Part shown: positions 11,245 through 21,990 of the stretch, one piece after another
How the letters are laid out: every line of letters begins with the position of its first letter
Position numbering within the stretch: position 1 is the stretch's first letter
DNA from: Lathyrus oleraceus
Taxonomy: Eukaryota; Streptophyta; Magnoliopsida; Fabales; Fabaceae
Direction: 5' to 3'
Assembly (NCBI RefSeq): GCF_024323335.1
Contig: NC_066585.1
Location: forward strand, 181,802,294-181,866,293
DNA length: 64,000 nt
The notes under the pieces: generated by a model
What the model was told of the DNA's origin: nothing
Database searches by the model: none
The model's input: the letters and a program-made list of their open reading frames with translations, nothing else
Program-made: the position numbers and the translations under genes

Positions 11245-13211
11245 TGTAACCTTAGTTTTCACTCAAGATCCCTATGAAAGGAGAAATCTGAGGTTGAAAG
11301 TCTAGGTGTTCAATCTGCAGAGCAACAATTCATGAAATTAAAGTCACCATTGGCTTGCCTCTCACACGAGGACTTCAGAAAGCCAAACCAACACAAGCAA
11401 TGCTTAATATATGGTGAGATTCAAAGCAAAACAGTTGAGCTGTAAACCTTTGAAGTGCAACTTTGATGAACATGATCCACTCTAATTCTTGATTGCAGCT
11501 TGATCTTGAGGTGTGGTATGAGTGCAAGGCTTAGGAATTAGTGTTGAAAATCAACTGATGTTGTTGAAAATCAAACTTGAAAAAGAGAAATGAAAATTCA
11601 AATTCCTATGGTGAGAGGTTAGGATTCAATTCCAGCAGGGTTTCAGGTGCCTTCAGGTTGAGAATTGAATGAAGCAATGTGTTTATTTATAGCTGAGATC
11701 CAAGGCAAGGTGGATGGAAACCGTGTGCATGAAGCTTTGGGTCCTCCATGCATGGGCCTGTACAGGCGCATGTGAGGCCCAAAAGCTATTGGCTTTGCAA
11801 GCTGAAAGCATAATGAAAAGGTTTGGACGTGTGGTTTGCATGGCATTTTATTGTGTATGAAGTTTCATTATGAAATGCATAAATGGTCACAATTGTTCCC
11901 CTCTTTGAAAGTCCCATTTAGAAAATCCAAACATAGGCATGTGAGTAATGGTTGGAAAGGTATTGAAATAAGGAACAAAAGCTATGTTGGACAAAAATCC
12001 ATTTGGAGTTTAGAAAATTTTGAAAACTGCCCATGAAGTTTGATGTACAAAACATGTATTTGAAAATTTTGCCAAAACTGACCAACTTCAAGCCCTTCTG
12101 TTTAAATGATGCAAGCCTCAAATGGAAAAACCTCCAACATCAAAGTTGTAGACCTTTTCAAGACAATCAATCTGGACTTAAATGTTTCATCATTTGGATT
12201 TGTAATGAGAGAGTTATGGGCACTTGAAATTGGACTTTTTCAAGATTCAATGGCTTTGGTCCAAAGTGACCTATAATGTTTTGTATTACCACATGTGTTT
12301 ATTTTAGGATTATGAAATTTTGTCCAACATAACATTTAAATTAGACATCTTAAAATTTCCAATTCACTTGGTCTCACCTCAAAATCATAAAAAATGAAGG
12401 AGTTAGGTCCTTGGGAAGTTGACCCAAAATTAGGGTTTCAGTCAAAATGACCTATAATGTTTTGAAATGAATGATGACCTTACATGTTTCAAATGAATTT
12501 TTGATGAACACGAAAGTTATTCATATTGTTCTTAAGAACAGTTTTTATCTTGGGGTCATCTTCATTTGACAAACACATAAAAAGTTAGGTATCAGTGGAT
12601 TTCAAAATAGTTAGATGATTTGACTGATCAACTTCTCAAAGCCAAACTTCAAATCTTGATGAATGGATGATTGAGGACACTCACATAGGCTCATATATGC
12701 ATAAAATGATAAATTAAAGAACTTCCCTTGATTGAATTTGATCATAGGTTGAGGTTGCTTCATGAGCAAGGCACAGTCAATGCACAGATGAATTAGGGTT
12801 TCCTTGGGAAACAATCCTCAAGACCTTTGGTTTATCTTGATCAAATTGACAAATTGAGATACTTGGGAGACATATATGATGGTTTATAGCTTTGGGAACC
12901 ATTGTCATTCTTGCTTTCATCTTCATCTGGCCATTTCATTGGGCATGGGGCCTCCTAGGAGCCTTGGATCACATGACTGCTTTAAGCTTCAAAACAAAAC
13001 AAGTTAGTGACATATTTTTGTACTTTTGGTTAGTAACCAAAATAAGAAAAGCAATAATATACAATTCAAGCATGCTTGGTGGTCTCAAACCAACTCACAC
13101 AAGTCTCAACCCTAGGGTAAAGGAGCCAAGATGCTATGATGCTTGAGGCAAAATACAATGAGCAATGATATGTGCCATGAGGGATCTTAGGGTCAAAATT
13201 AGGGTCTTACA

Positions 13212-13489
13212 GGTTTAAATTTAAAAAAAACAATTTTATTTGAAATAATTAATAAATAATTAAATTTTAGATTTATATTCTTTTTATTTTTTATTATATG
13301 TCATTTTTAAATTTTAAAGATAATTAATTATGAATGAGAAAGAGAAATTATAGATTATATTTATAATATCATTCTTTAATATTATTATAAAAAAATAACT
13401 TGAAATTTTAATATAACTAAGATTAATAAATAAATACTTAAAAGTATAATAGAAAATAGTATTATCCAAAATCAATCATTATCTAAATT
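13212..13489. other. AT-rich spacer
   Basis: Very AT-rich sequence between the solo LTR and a LINE remnant. Nothing recognisable. Confidence 0.5.
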
Positions 13490-13745
13490 TCCAAATTGTT
13501 AATCTTGAAATCTTTCTTAATAATTTCTATTATAGTTTTCTTAGGTCTTCCTTTACTTGTAGTTGTTTTATTCCTCTCTGTTTGCTATTATAGGTGCTAC
13601 CCCAACACTTTCTCTAATATTTTCATTTTTAAAATTATCATGTCTAGTCTTACCACACATCCAACGCAACATGGTCATCTCTGCTACACTTATTTTATTC
13701 TTGTGTTAGTTCTTATATGCCTAATATTCTATAACGTATAACATC
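13490..13745 (-). pseudogene. LINE reverse-transcriptase C-terminal remnant
   Basis: The minus strand reads KISVAEMTMLRWMCGKTRHD, then NIRESVGVAPII, then after a short deletion GRPKKTIIEIIKKDFKINNL. These are characteristic of the C-terminal region of plant non-LTR retrotransposon polyproteins. Stops precede the first motif, and the segment that usually contains a FGHV-type motif is missing. The fragment is 5'-truncated, as is typical of LINE insertions, and its 3' end has merged into AT-rich DNA. Confidence 0.7.
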
Positions 13746-13948
13746 GTAGATCTTAACGCAATCCGATAAAAAAATTCCTTCACTTAAACACTACCTTTGT
13801 GTCACAAAAAATCCTTAAAGTCCTCCTCCATTTCACCTACCCGACTTGAATTTGATGGTTTTCCTCATATGGATTTTATTTTATTCCGAATACAAAAACC
13901 CTCTAATTTTGGAGAACTCAAAAATTGTATTGAATGAGAGACTTTGAG
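13746..13948. other. Spacer before the CACTA terminus
   Basis: No supported gene. It may include more of the LINE remnant, but no frame is convincing. Confidence 0.35.
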
Positions 13949-14174
13949 CACTACTACAAACAATACATTTCATGACAAAGCTTTCACCTCATCCAATGAA
14001 AATCTAAGGTCATATGACCTGAAACGCGTCATTTTTTAAAACTTTAATCTTATCCTTCGATTTTTTTGGAAATCGTCCGGTTATGTAGCTTAGGGTTTGA
14101 GCTTCGATTCCTAGCTCTTGCAAATTTATGCTTTATTTATAATTTTTGGAAAAAAAACCTTCCTATAAATAAAG

Positions 14175-15003
14175 ATATTTTTGGTGTCCTTGTAAAATTT
14201 GTCGAATACGCCAAAATATCCAAGGGATGATATATTCAATCATTGTTATTGTGATGAAATTATTCAAAATTACACGAAATGGATATGACATGGTGAAGTG
14301 GAAAAAGAAAGACATGCGTCACATAAAGTCGAAGATGAGTTTATGAATGATACTCTAGAAGATATGATTCGTGATATTGGAGTAGATGTTTTAAGAAAGC
14401 CTGTATGGAAGATACTTTGTAAAGTGACATGGAAGAGTCATTATATCTGGGATGCAAAATTTTTACAAGATTGTCAGTTGTGTTAAGACTATTTAATCTT
14501 AAGGAAAGAAGTGGTTAAAGGATAAAAGTTTCACTGAATTACTTGAATTGTTGCAAGAAATGCTTCTAGAAGGTAACACGTTGTTGAACCGTAGTTAAGA
14601 GGCCAAGAAGATATTATGTCCAATGGGTTTGGACTATGTCAAAATACATGCATGTCGTAATTATTGCATATTATACAGGAAAGAATATAAAAACTTGAAG
14701 GAGTGTCAGATGTATGGGGAGTCACGCTACAAGAAGAAGTACAATGGTGTTGAAGATGATGATGGTGTAACTAGAAAGGGTGTTCCTTTCAAGGTGATGT
14801 GGTACCTACCGATAATTTAAAGGTTCAATAGACTATTTACTAATGTAAATGACGTAAAAAATACTAGATGACATGTAGATGAAAGATTATATGATGGAAA
14901 AATTCTGTATGTAGCTTATTCATTGCAGTGGAAGAAAGATGAAAAAAATTCTCCATATAGCTTATTCATTGCAATGGAAGAAAATTGATACGTTGTTTCC
15001 AGA
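14175..15003 (+). pseudogene. TNP2-like CACTA transposase, broken
   Basis: Frame-hopping translation gives DTLEDMIRDIGVDVLRKP, then after stops AKKILCPMGLDYVKIHAC, CILYRKEYKNLKECQM and ESRYKKKYNG, then GVPFKVMWYLPII, DERLYDGKILYVAYSLQW and IDTLFPDF. This is the order in plant CACTA TNP2-type transposases, covering the N-terminal third. Cysteines expected in the YRKEY...C-x-x-C region are partly lost (QMYG). At least four stops and a 44-bp duplication near the end make it non-functional. Confidence 0.8.
14897..14986 (+). repeat. 44/45-bp tandem duplication in the transposase
   Basis: GAAAAATTCTGTATGTAGCT (14897) and GAAAAAAATTCTCCATATAG (14941) begin two diverged adjacent copies, both containing CTTATTCATTGCARTGGAAG. 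The duplication repeats the YSLQWKK coding segment. Confidence 0.7.
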
Positions 15004-15014
15004 TTTTGCCAAAA

Positions 15015-17344
15015 TTCTCACTTGTTCTCATAGAACTCCTTTTTGTAACAATCAAGCACAAAATCATCAACTTCTAATTGTTGATCTTTCATGCATGAAA
15101 TTACATGATAGTGTGGCAGCTCTGTCAGCATCTACCTTCTACATGAACATTCATGCTTTGAAAGATTAACAAAAAACTTTTCTCCATTGAATGATATATG
15201 CCTAACCTTGTAGTCAAATTCATCTGCACGCCTATTACAAATGCAGAAAATAATTATCGACCAGTATAAACCATTACCTAACAAACCAAGTCATATGTTA
15301 TTGTCTCAAACAATGTCAACAACATTACCTAACAATCCAATTGTTTATTCTTTGTGATTCCTTTTCCAACTTCTTTTTTATATTTGGTAGAATGTTACCA
15401 TCATATTTCGCAATATTTTGTCTATTGGACTCCCACCTTTTCATCAGGTACACTCATATGTCTTTAATCATAGTCATAATAGGCTTGGCTCTTGTAGCTA
15501 CAAATACTGAGTTGAATGCCTCTGACATGTTGATCACAAAAGTATCACACCTTGAACTAGTTCTAAACCTTGGTTTGCTCTAGAACTTTGGTTAAATCTT
15601 CCAAAGGTGCTTGAATGCCTCTTCATTAACATTTTTTATTTCACGCATTATTTTTTCCCCAAGAATTTGCAGGAGTAGCAGTAGCAACCTTCTACGTCAG
15701 TTCCTTTATTTTAATACCTGAAAACATCTTTTTGAAATAGATGTATAAGTTCCTAACACATATATAAAGTATCCAATATATCAAATATCACTTACATTAA
15801 GTATCCAAATATCACATATCAAATATGACTTAACAAGAATGAGTACCTAACACAAAACCTTTGGTCAACCTCTAGAAACAACTTATCAAGTGCAGACAAT
15901 AAACCATGAATGAATAACCTTTCTCAACTGCCAAGTGTCTTCATCTGGTAACTTTGCACATCATGACTCCCATAAATAACCTTTCTTACATATGACTCTC
16001 ATCCTCTTATTATCATTTTTATTAAATTTCAAGTTTCTACCTAAATGAATGACATATATTCTAACTGCCTCTTTAAAGTCTTACTTAGTAGCAAAATAAG
16101 TCCCTAATTTCCACTTGTAATCCTCCATTCTTTTTGCAAGCTTGAATGTTTGAAAATCATCTTTTAAAACCTATTCATCTTCACTATCATATTCTTTATG
16201 TAACTCATCACTATCATATTCATCAATGTCATACAAACTTCTAAAGCTTTACTTTGGAACCTCACCTTCATTCACATCATCAATTGAACCACTACCTTTA
16301 ACTGGTTCTTCCACCTCTCTATGTTTCCTTGGTCTCTCAACCTTGGCTTTCCCCTTCCCTTTACCTTTTCCTTTGTCCTTCCCCTTTCATTTACCTTTTC
16401 CTTTAACCTTACCCTTTCCTTTAACTTTTCCTTTTCCCTTCCCCTTTCCTTTGCCATCCTCTTTATCAATAATAATTTCTTCACGAATTCCTATAACATC
16501 CTCATCAGAATCTTCAAAGTTCACATTCAAAGCATTGTCATCTTCACTACCACCACCATATTTTTGGTTACATTCCAGTCCCTCATCTTCATTTTCGTTA
16601 CAAGTAAGTCCCTCAGTTACTAAATATTTTTGAATACGTACCAGATAAGGTGTGTCATCCAATATATCAGCTTCTTGATCACATACCATATAATCAGTGG
16701 TCCCCTCCAATGTAATATCCACTATTGCATCCTAAGACACAATGGCCCCTCCAAATTAACATCCTCACATGAAGATTCTTGGTGAACTGCATCTCTATCT
16801 TCCAGACCAGTGGTCTACCCTTCATCAAACTTGTCACCTAGATTATTCAATTCTTCAAAAGGACCCAAATCATCAAAAGTTCCTTTTACATCATTATTCA
16901 AATCATCCAATGTGTCATCTTCTAAACTCTTCAAAGTACCCAAATCTTCAAAATTACTTTTCACACCATTATTCAAATCTTCTAAATTGTCTTCTTCTAC
17001 ATCATTGGGTCCTACATTATTTTCTAGAGATGGTATTGGCTCTTCCCCATAAATTGGATGCATGACATATAAATGCACATTCCCATTAATTAGTGCTATC
17101 AATTTCATTTTATTTATGCATGCATCATCTTTCAACAAAACTAGCTCATTAATATCCATTGCATCATGATACCACAAACTCTTCACTTTTGGTACCCTAA
17201 ATCCTTTAAACCACCTAGAACCTCAAAATAACTCCAGAAATCAGGGTCAACTTGTCAAACCTCCTCTAACCTCTTGTAACATAATTTGTTAAGCTCAACA
17301 AACACACCCTCATGATGGATAACACACTCAAACTTATCACTCAT
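15015..17344 (-). pseudogene. MuDR/MULE transposase, internally deleted
   Basis: This gene encodes a Mutator-like transposase. Its Met is at 17342-17344. The N-terminal part reads FECVIHHEGVFVELNK, DPDFWSYFEVLGGL and YHDAMDINEL (a PB1/MuDR-like start), then an acidic linker. At 16387-16480 there is a Lys-Gly-rich tract of repeated GKGKGK/GKVK units. Further on, FKLAKRMEDYKWKLGTYF and KEAVRIYVIH match the DNA-binding region. The catalytic centre is largely deleted. At about 15600 it resumes with FRTSSRCDTFVINMSEAFNS, and at 15040-15230 with DEFDYKVRHISFNGEKFF and a SWIM-type zinc finger HECSCRR, partly degraded. Several stops and frameshifts occur. It ends at the junction with the CACTA fragment. 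Confidence 0.8.
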
Positions 17345-17623
17345 GACCTAATCACACCAAATAATGCAGAAATGAGTCTATGAAGAAGGAGAAAACGTTA
17401 AAGGTTTTCTTTTTAATATAGTAAATGCATAATCGTACCTTAGAATGAAAATGAACAATGATGAAAGTAGATAAGTATCTTCTTCTTCGTTGCTCCAATT
17501 ATTGTCGTCTTCGTCGCTCCAAGTCTTCTTCTTCGCAGCTAGGGTTTCATACTATGAAAGAGTAGAACAATAACCTAGGGTTCGAAACTAAAGAGTTTAG
17601 ATAGAGAAATCTGCTTTTGCTGG
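17345..17623 (-). other. Upstream region of the MULE transposase
   Basis: The minus strand reads GAAACCCTAGCTGCGAAGAA and further GAAGAAGA repeats at 17480-17540, resembling a plant 5' leader. I could not identify a matching terminal inverted repeat. Confidence 0.35.
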
Positions 17624-18523
17624 TAGTGAAGAGTTCAAACATGATCTTTCTAAATTTGGAATTGATATTTCATACTTTAAATTAAAATAAGTTTATTAAT
17701 AATTGCAAAAACAAAAACAAATCACATGTCAATATTTTCTATATGCCACGTAGGCCTTTGTTAACATTTTTCCAATAGAATTTAACAGAAGAGACTGGTA
17801 AGGCTAACAAATGTGTTTTAAGGGACTGTAGTGTAACGTTTTTTTAATTAAGAGATTAAATAAAAACAACAAATTAAATTAAGGGACTAAAAGATGAATT
17901 AAGTCTAAAATCATCGAAACAATTGAAAAGTTACAAGTAAATAGACTAAATAATGAATGATAAATTAAAATTTAAATATAAAGAGATGGAATTGTGAGAA
18001 AATAGTTGAATGTAATATTTTTAAACAACACTAACAACGCATGTTTCTTTCAATATTTTCAAATATATATATATAGTGAAGAGTTCAGACATGATCTTTC
18101 TAAATTTGGAATTGATATTTCATACTTTAAATTAAAATAAGTTTATTAATAATTACAAAAACAAAAACAAATGACATGTCAATATTTTCTATATGCCATG
18201 TAGGCCTTTGTTAACATTTTTCCAATAGAATTTAACAGAAGAGACTGGTAAGGCTAACAAATGTGTTTTAAGGGACTGTAGTGTAACGTTTTTTTAATTA
18301 AGGGATTAAATAAAAACAACAAATTAAGTTAAGGGACTAAAAGATGAATTAAGTCTAAAATCACCGGAACAATTGAAAATTTACAAGTAAATAAACTAAA
18401 TAATGAATGATAAATTAAAATTTAAATATAAAGAGATGGAATTGTGAGAAAATAGTTGAATGTAATATTTTTAAACAACACTAACAACGCATGTTTCTTT
18501 CAATATTTTCAAATATATATATA
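17624..18523. repeat. Tandem duplication of a 450-bp unit
   Basis: Copy A (17624-18073) and copy B (18074-18523) share TAGTGAAGAGTTCA at the start and CAATATTTTCAAATATATAT at the end. About eleven substitutions were counted by eye, giving about 97 percent identity. The unit is non-coding and includes AAGGGACTGTAGTGTAACG. A diverged partial copy lies at 29320-29430. Confidence 0.85.
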
Positions 18524-18529
18524 TATATA

Positions 18530-18560
18530 CTAGTAAAGGACCCGTGCGTTCGCACAGGTC
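18530..18560 (-). mobile_element. Helitron 3' terminus, extra copy
   Basis: On the minus strand GACCTGTGCGAACGCACGGG plus TC (hairpin) is followed by CTTTA and CTAG, then T. A GC-rich hairpin about 6 nt before CTAG, with a following T, is the canonical Helitron 3' end. An identical terminus lies 224 bp away at 18754. Confidence 0.7.
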
Positions 18561-18612
18561 GCGCAAGTGCAATAATTTATTTTAAAAAAATTAAAATATA
18601 ATATATTTTTTT

Positions 18613-18614
<2 letters not shown>

Positions 18615-18691
<77 letters not shown>
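18615..18691. repeat. (TA)n microsatellite
   Basis: About 38 TA units between the two Helitron 3' termini; an equivalent tract (18840-18917) follows the second terminus. Confidence 0.95.
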
Positions 18692-18695
<4 letters not shown>

Positions 18696-18836
18696 TAAAC
18701 AACACTAACAACGCATGTTTCTTTCAATATTTTCAAATATATATATATATATACTAGTAAAGGACCCGTGCGTTCGCACAGGTCGCGCAAGTGCAATAAT
18801 TTATTTTAAAAAAATTAAAATATAATATATTTTTTT

Positions 18837-18839
<3 letters not shown>

Positions 18840-18917
<78 letters not shown>
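18840..18917. repeat. (TA)n microsatellite
   Basis: About 39 TA units inside the Helitron 3' end region, duplicating the arrangement 224 bp to the left. Confidence 0.95.
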
Positions 18918-18918
<1 letters not shown>

Positions 18919-19816
18919 TTGGATCAACGTACACAAATTTATTGCATAAGAGTTTTTTTTAATGTAATGGATGTTAAATGATCAATAAATGGGTTCAAAA
19001 AATTTCCACAAATAACTTTTTCCAGTTTGGGACATAATAAAGTAAAACATTATTAATTTATAGTAATATAATTTGCTTAATTTTTTTGTATACTATATTA
19101 AGAAAATAATCAAAAAATATAATACAAAAATATTTTTACAATTTATTGGTATATTGATATATAATAAACATTCCATTGTTAATGTTATGAATAAACATTC
19201 CATTTATCATTGAGATTTTGGACATAAGAAATAAAAATATATTTATTTAGTAATGGATGAAATTTTTCAATCTGTTACTAATTTGAGGTATAAAAGCGCA
19301 AATATTAACCTTCATAATAAATGATTATTTAACCAAAATACATAAACCATGTAAAAGAAATACCAGAACCTCATTTGTTTTAAAATATAGTAATGAATAC
19401 TACCAAATGTTGAAATTAATTGTAATTGATAGAGTAAGGTTTAATGCAACAAAAGATATTGAAACAAAAGGTTCACAAATTTAGTTAAAATTGTGAGAAA
19501 TATGTCCAACAACAAAAATGATTTAACTTCGTACAATTCTTTGGTCCTTAAAAAACTGGGTTTATACAAAACCTGTCCGCAACCTTTTAGGAAGTGATGA
19601 TTCATTACCCATAAAAAAACAATTACATCCATATAAACAAATGTTAAAACATAATGTATATTTTATACAACTCATTCAATAAAATTCTAATAATAAACAA
19701 CGACATTTGTTGATATAATATAACTAATGAAAAACTTACGTTCTATAAGTTTTCAAAAACTTCTTTGAACACGACGTTTGTTGTAGAATTCAATGGGTAG
19801 TTATCCTTGTCATGGA
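18918..19816. other. Helitron 3' non-coding region
   Basis: AT-rich with no supported gene. It lies between the helicase stop codon and the Helitron terminus. Confidence 0.4.
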
Positions 19817-21521
19817 TTAATATCTTAAGCCTTTTTTGCTTTTGACCCTTGATATTGCAACATATAGTTGACCATGACTAAATACACTTCTAGGCAAATA
19901 CAATCCAACATAATCCAATGACTGACCTTGAGATTTGTTAATTGTCATAGCATAACATATAGTTATGGGAAATTGCCTTCTAGTCATTTTGAATGGCCAC
20001 GGAGATTGTGTTGGAGTCATATCCATTCTTGGAATATAGATAACCCCTCCAATATTCTTTCCAGATATAATCTTTGCCTCGATAACGTGGTTTGCCAATC
20101 TTGTAACTATAAGCCTTGTTCCATTGCAGAGACCTTCAGGTTGATCAATGTTTCGAAGCAACATAATAGGGGTCCCAATCTTCAATTTAATCTTGTGGTT
20201 AGGTAGACCGGAAGTTGTAAGTGTATTCAAAAATTCCGGGGTCAAAACATCAAAAGCTTCATTTCCTTCACCGTCAAAAGTGTCTACAGAATCTGAACTT
20301 AAATATTCCTTTTCTTCACCTTTGGGAAAATTTTTGAAATTTTATTATTATAAATCTATGTTAGTACATATAAATATATGAATGTATCTATAAATATGTT
20401 TACAATGGATAACACATACATGGTATGAATCTCAAAACGTATTGATTTATGATGTCAACCGTTTCAATTGTTCCTGCCAATATAGCTCTTGATTGCAAAA
20501 ATTCTGGATTCTTGTAATTGTTAAGAAAATTCGGATATGTTTCACTAACAATGGCTTCTAGTGGATCATCATAGTTAGAAATTAAGAAATCATTTGGAAT
20601 AGGAATATCCGTGTAACCATCGTTAGGTTCTTCCAATTTCCCATCGCCAACTTTTAATATCCAATTAGAAAACAATTCTAATTCAGATGTACTTGAAGTA
20701 TTGCCGGCTTGTTGGAGTCGCATGTTCTTTGTAAGCTTCAGCACAACAGAATGATCCCAGATGTATGATGAATTTATTGTAGAATGTATTATATCTGAAC
20801 GGCTTCCCCTTGGTACAACTGGTAATATTTTCCGAAAATCTCCACCAAATACAATTACTTTCCCTCCGAATAATTTGTCAGAACAATTGGAACGCCCCAT
20901 TATGTCTTTAAGGGTTTTATCAAACGCTTCAAAACAAAATCTGTGTGTCATTGAAGCTTCATCCCAAATTATCAACTTTGCCATTTTTAGTAGCTCTGCA
21001 CGATCACTACCTTTGTCGATATTACATGTAGAAGACTCCATTGTAGGTATTGGAATCTTGAACATTAAATGAGCCGTTCGACCTCCTGGAAGTAGTAGTG
21101 AAGCTATGCCCGATGAAGCAACAGTTAAACAAATTTGTTTCTTTGATCTTATGTAGGAAGCTAGAGTTCTCCACATGTAGGTTTTCCCTGTGCCACCGTA
21201 TCCATACAAAAAAAATACGCCTCCTTGTTGATTGTTTACTGCTTCCATTATTCTCTTGAATACACCTCTTTGCTCATCTAATTTAAAAAAAATACATAGC
21301 AAACATGCAGTGAATAAATTAATTATACATTAAAAAAAATTGTAAGATAAAATCATACTTTAAAAGTTAACTTTATAAAATTATGACAAAACTTACAAAC
21401 ATTTAACATATTTACCTGTAAGATTTAAGAACAAATTATTGTATTCTTGCAATTGTTCGGCTGGATTGTAACTCCGCTCTTTGTATATGAGCTTATTTCC
21501 CAATTGCTCAACCACATATTC
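19817..21521 (-). pseudogene. Helitron Pif1-type helicase, 5'-truncated
   Basis: This is the SF1 helicase half of a Helitron Rep/Hel protein. Exons are about 21416-21521, 20420-21277 and 19817-20319; the GT-AG borders join in phase (NLT/DEQRG and IP/EEKEYL). Motifs are Walker A GYGGTGKT, motif II IIWDEASM, motif III FGGDFRKILPVV, then GTPIMLLRN and motif [13 protein letters not shown] with [13 protein letters not shown] before the stop. The C-terminal two exons are open throughout, about 450 residues. Upstream, only about 36 residues before motif I survive, and the Rep nuclease is not found. The preserved frame suggests a fairly young Helitron. A cellular Pif1 gene is less likely given the adjacent Helitron terminus. 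Confidence 0.85.
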
Positions 21522-21717
21522 ACTTGGAAAAAAAACTACAATAATAACTAATTTGATTTCAGGATATTGATTTCATTTTGGAATGATAAGATTGCAACAA
21601 CAATAAAATAACGGTAATATTTTTTAGTAGTATAAATAAGTAATTTATTTTATCACATTTTTCACTCACATCTAGTCTAAATTTGACCAATTTATTTTAT
21701 TTAATTTTAATTTTTTT

Positions 21718-21990
21718 GTGTACACATTTCATTTGAAAATGAACCTCAATCAACATAACACATGCTCCAATTTTATGCAAAATGATGGAAGTCCTCTTTG
21801 TATCCCAAATCAACAAAACACCCCATATTTTGGAAATCCACCTCTTATTCCAAATCCACACCATAATTCAAGATTTCAAAATTCTCTTTTTATCCCAAAT
21901 CCATAAAATAATTCACCCATTGGAAATTACTCATATCATATATCACCTTACCCAATGAAAAACTCTCTTTTAATGTATTTTGATATATTT
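21718..21990 (+). pseudogene. Possible PIF/Harbinger ORF1 N-terminal fragment
   Basis: From 21739 the plus strand reads MNLNQHNTCSNFMQNDGSPL, then NPPLIPNPHHNSRFQNS. After a stop at about 21904 it continues NNSPIGNYSYHISPYPM. Asn/Gln/Pro/Phe-rich leaders of this kind precede the Myb/SANT or NAM-like domain of legume PIF/Harbinger ORF1 proteins. No domain follows, so the assignment is tentative. It sits in opposite orientation inside the Helitron. Confidence 0.3.

Larger units (their letters stand above)
8326..13211 (+). mobile_element. 4.9-kb solo LTR, Ogre-like Ty3/gypsy
   Basis: The block starts TGTAACGGGATATTC and ends AGGGTCTTACA, a TG...CA pair with TGTAA/TTACA inverted tips. It is flanked by GGTTC (8321-8325) and GGTTT (13212-13216), a 5-bp target duplication with one mismatch. 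No gag-pol domain occurs inside; the short open frames do not resemble proteins. Length, tips and absence of coding sequence fit a solo LTR of an Ogre/Tat-type element, whose LTRs reach several kilobases in Fabeae legumes. Plus orientation is inferred from the GGGATATTCGTTACC-type start and GGGTCTTACA end. It inserted 560 bp upstream of the terpene synthase start. Confidence 0.7.
13949..15010 (+). mobile_element. CACTA (En/Spm) element fragment with 5' terminus
   Basis: The terminus CACTACTACAAA starts at 13949 and is followed by about 220 bp of untranslated sequence and then TNP2-like transposase sequence in the same orientation. The element is cut off at about 15010, where sequence of an opposite-strand MuDR-type gene begins. 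No 3' terminus for this copy was found in the window. Confidence 0.7.

Noticed and set aside
13496..13741. Hydrophobic plus-strand frame resembling a membrane protein
   Set aside because: The reverse strand reads as a LINE reverse-transcriptase tail; the hydrophobicity is an antisense effect.
16226..16633. Plus-strand Pro/Phe/Ser-rich frame of 135 codons
   Set aside because: Shadow of the minus-strand MULE linker that encodes the Lys-Gly tract.
19817..21302. A cellular Pif1 DNA helicase gene
   Set aside because: A Helitron 3' hairpin and CTAG end lie just downstream in the matching orientation and an RPA-like gene lies upstream.
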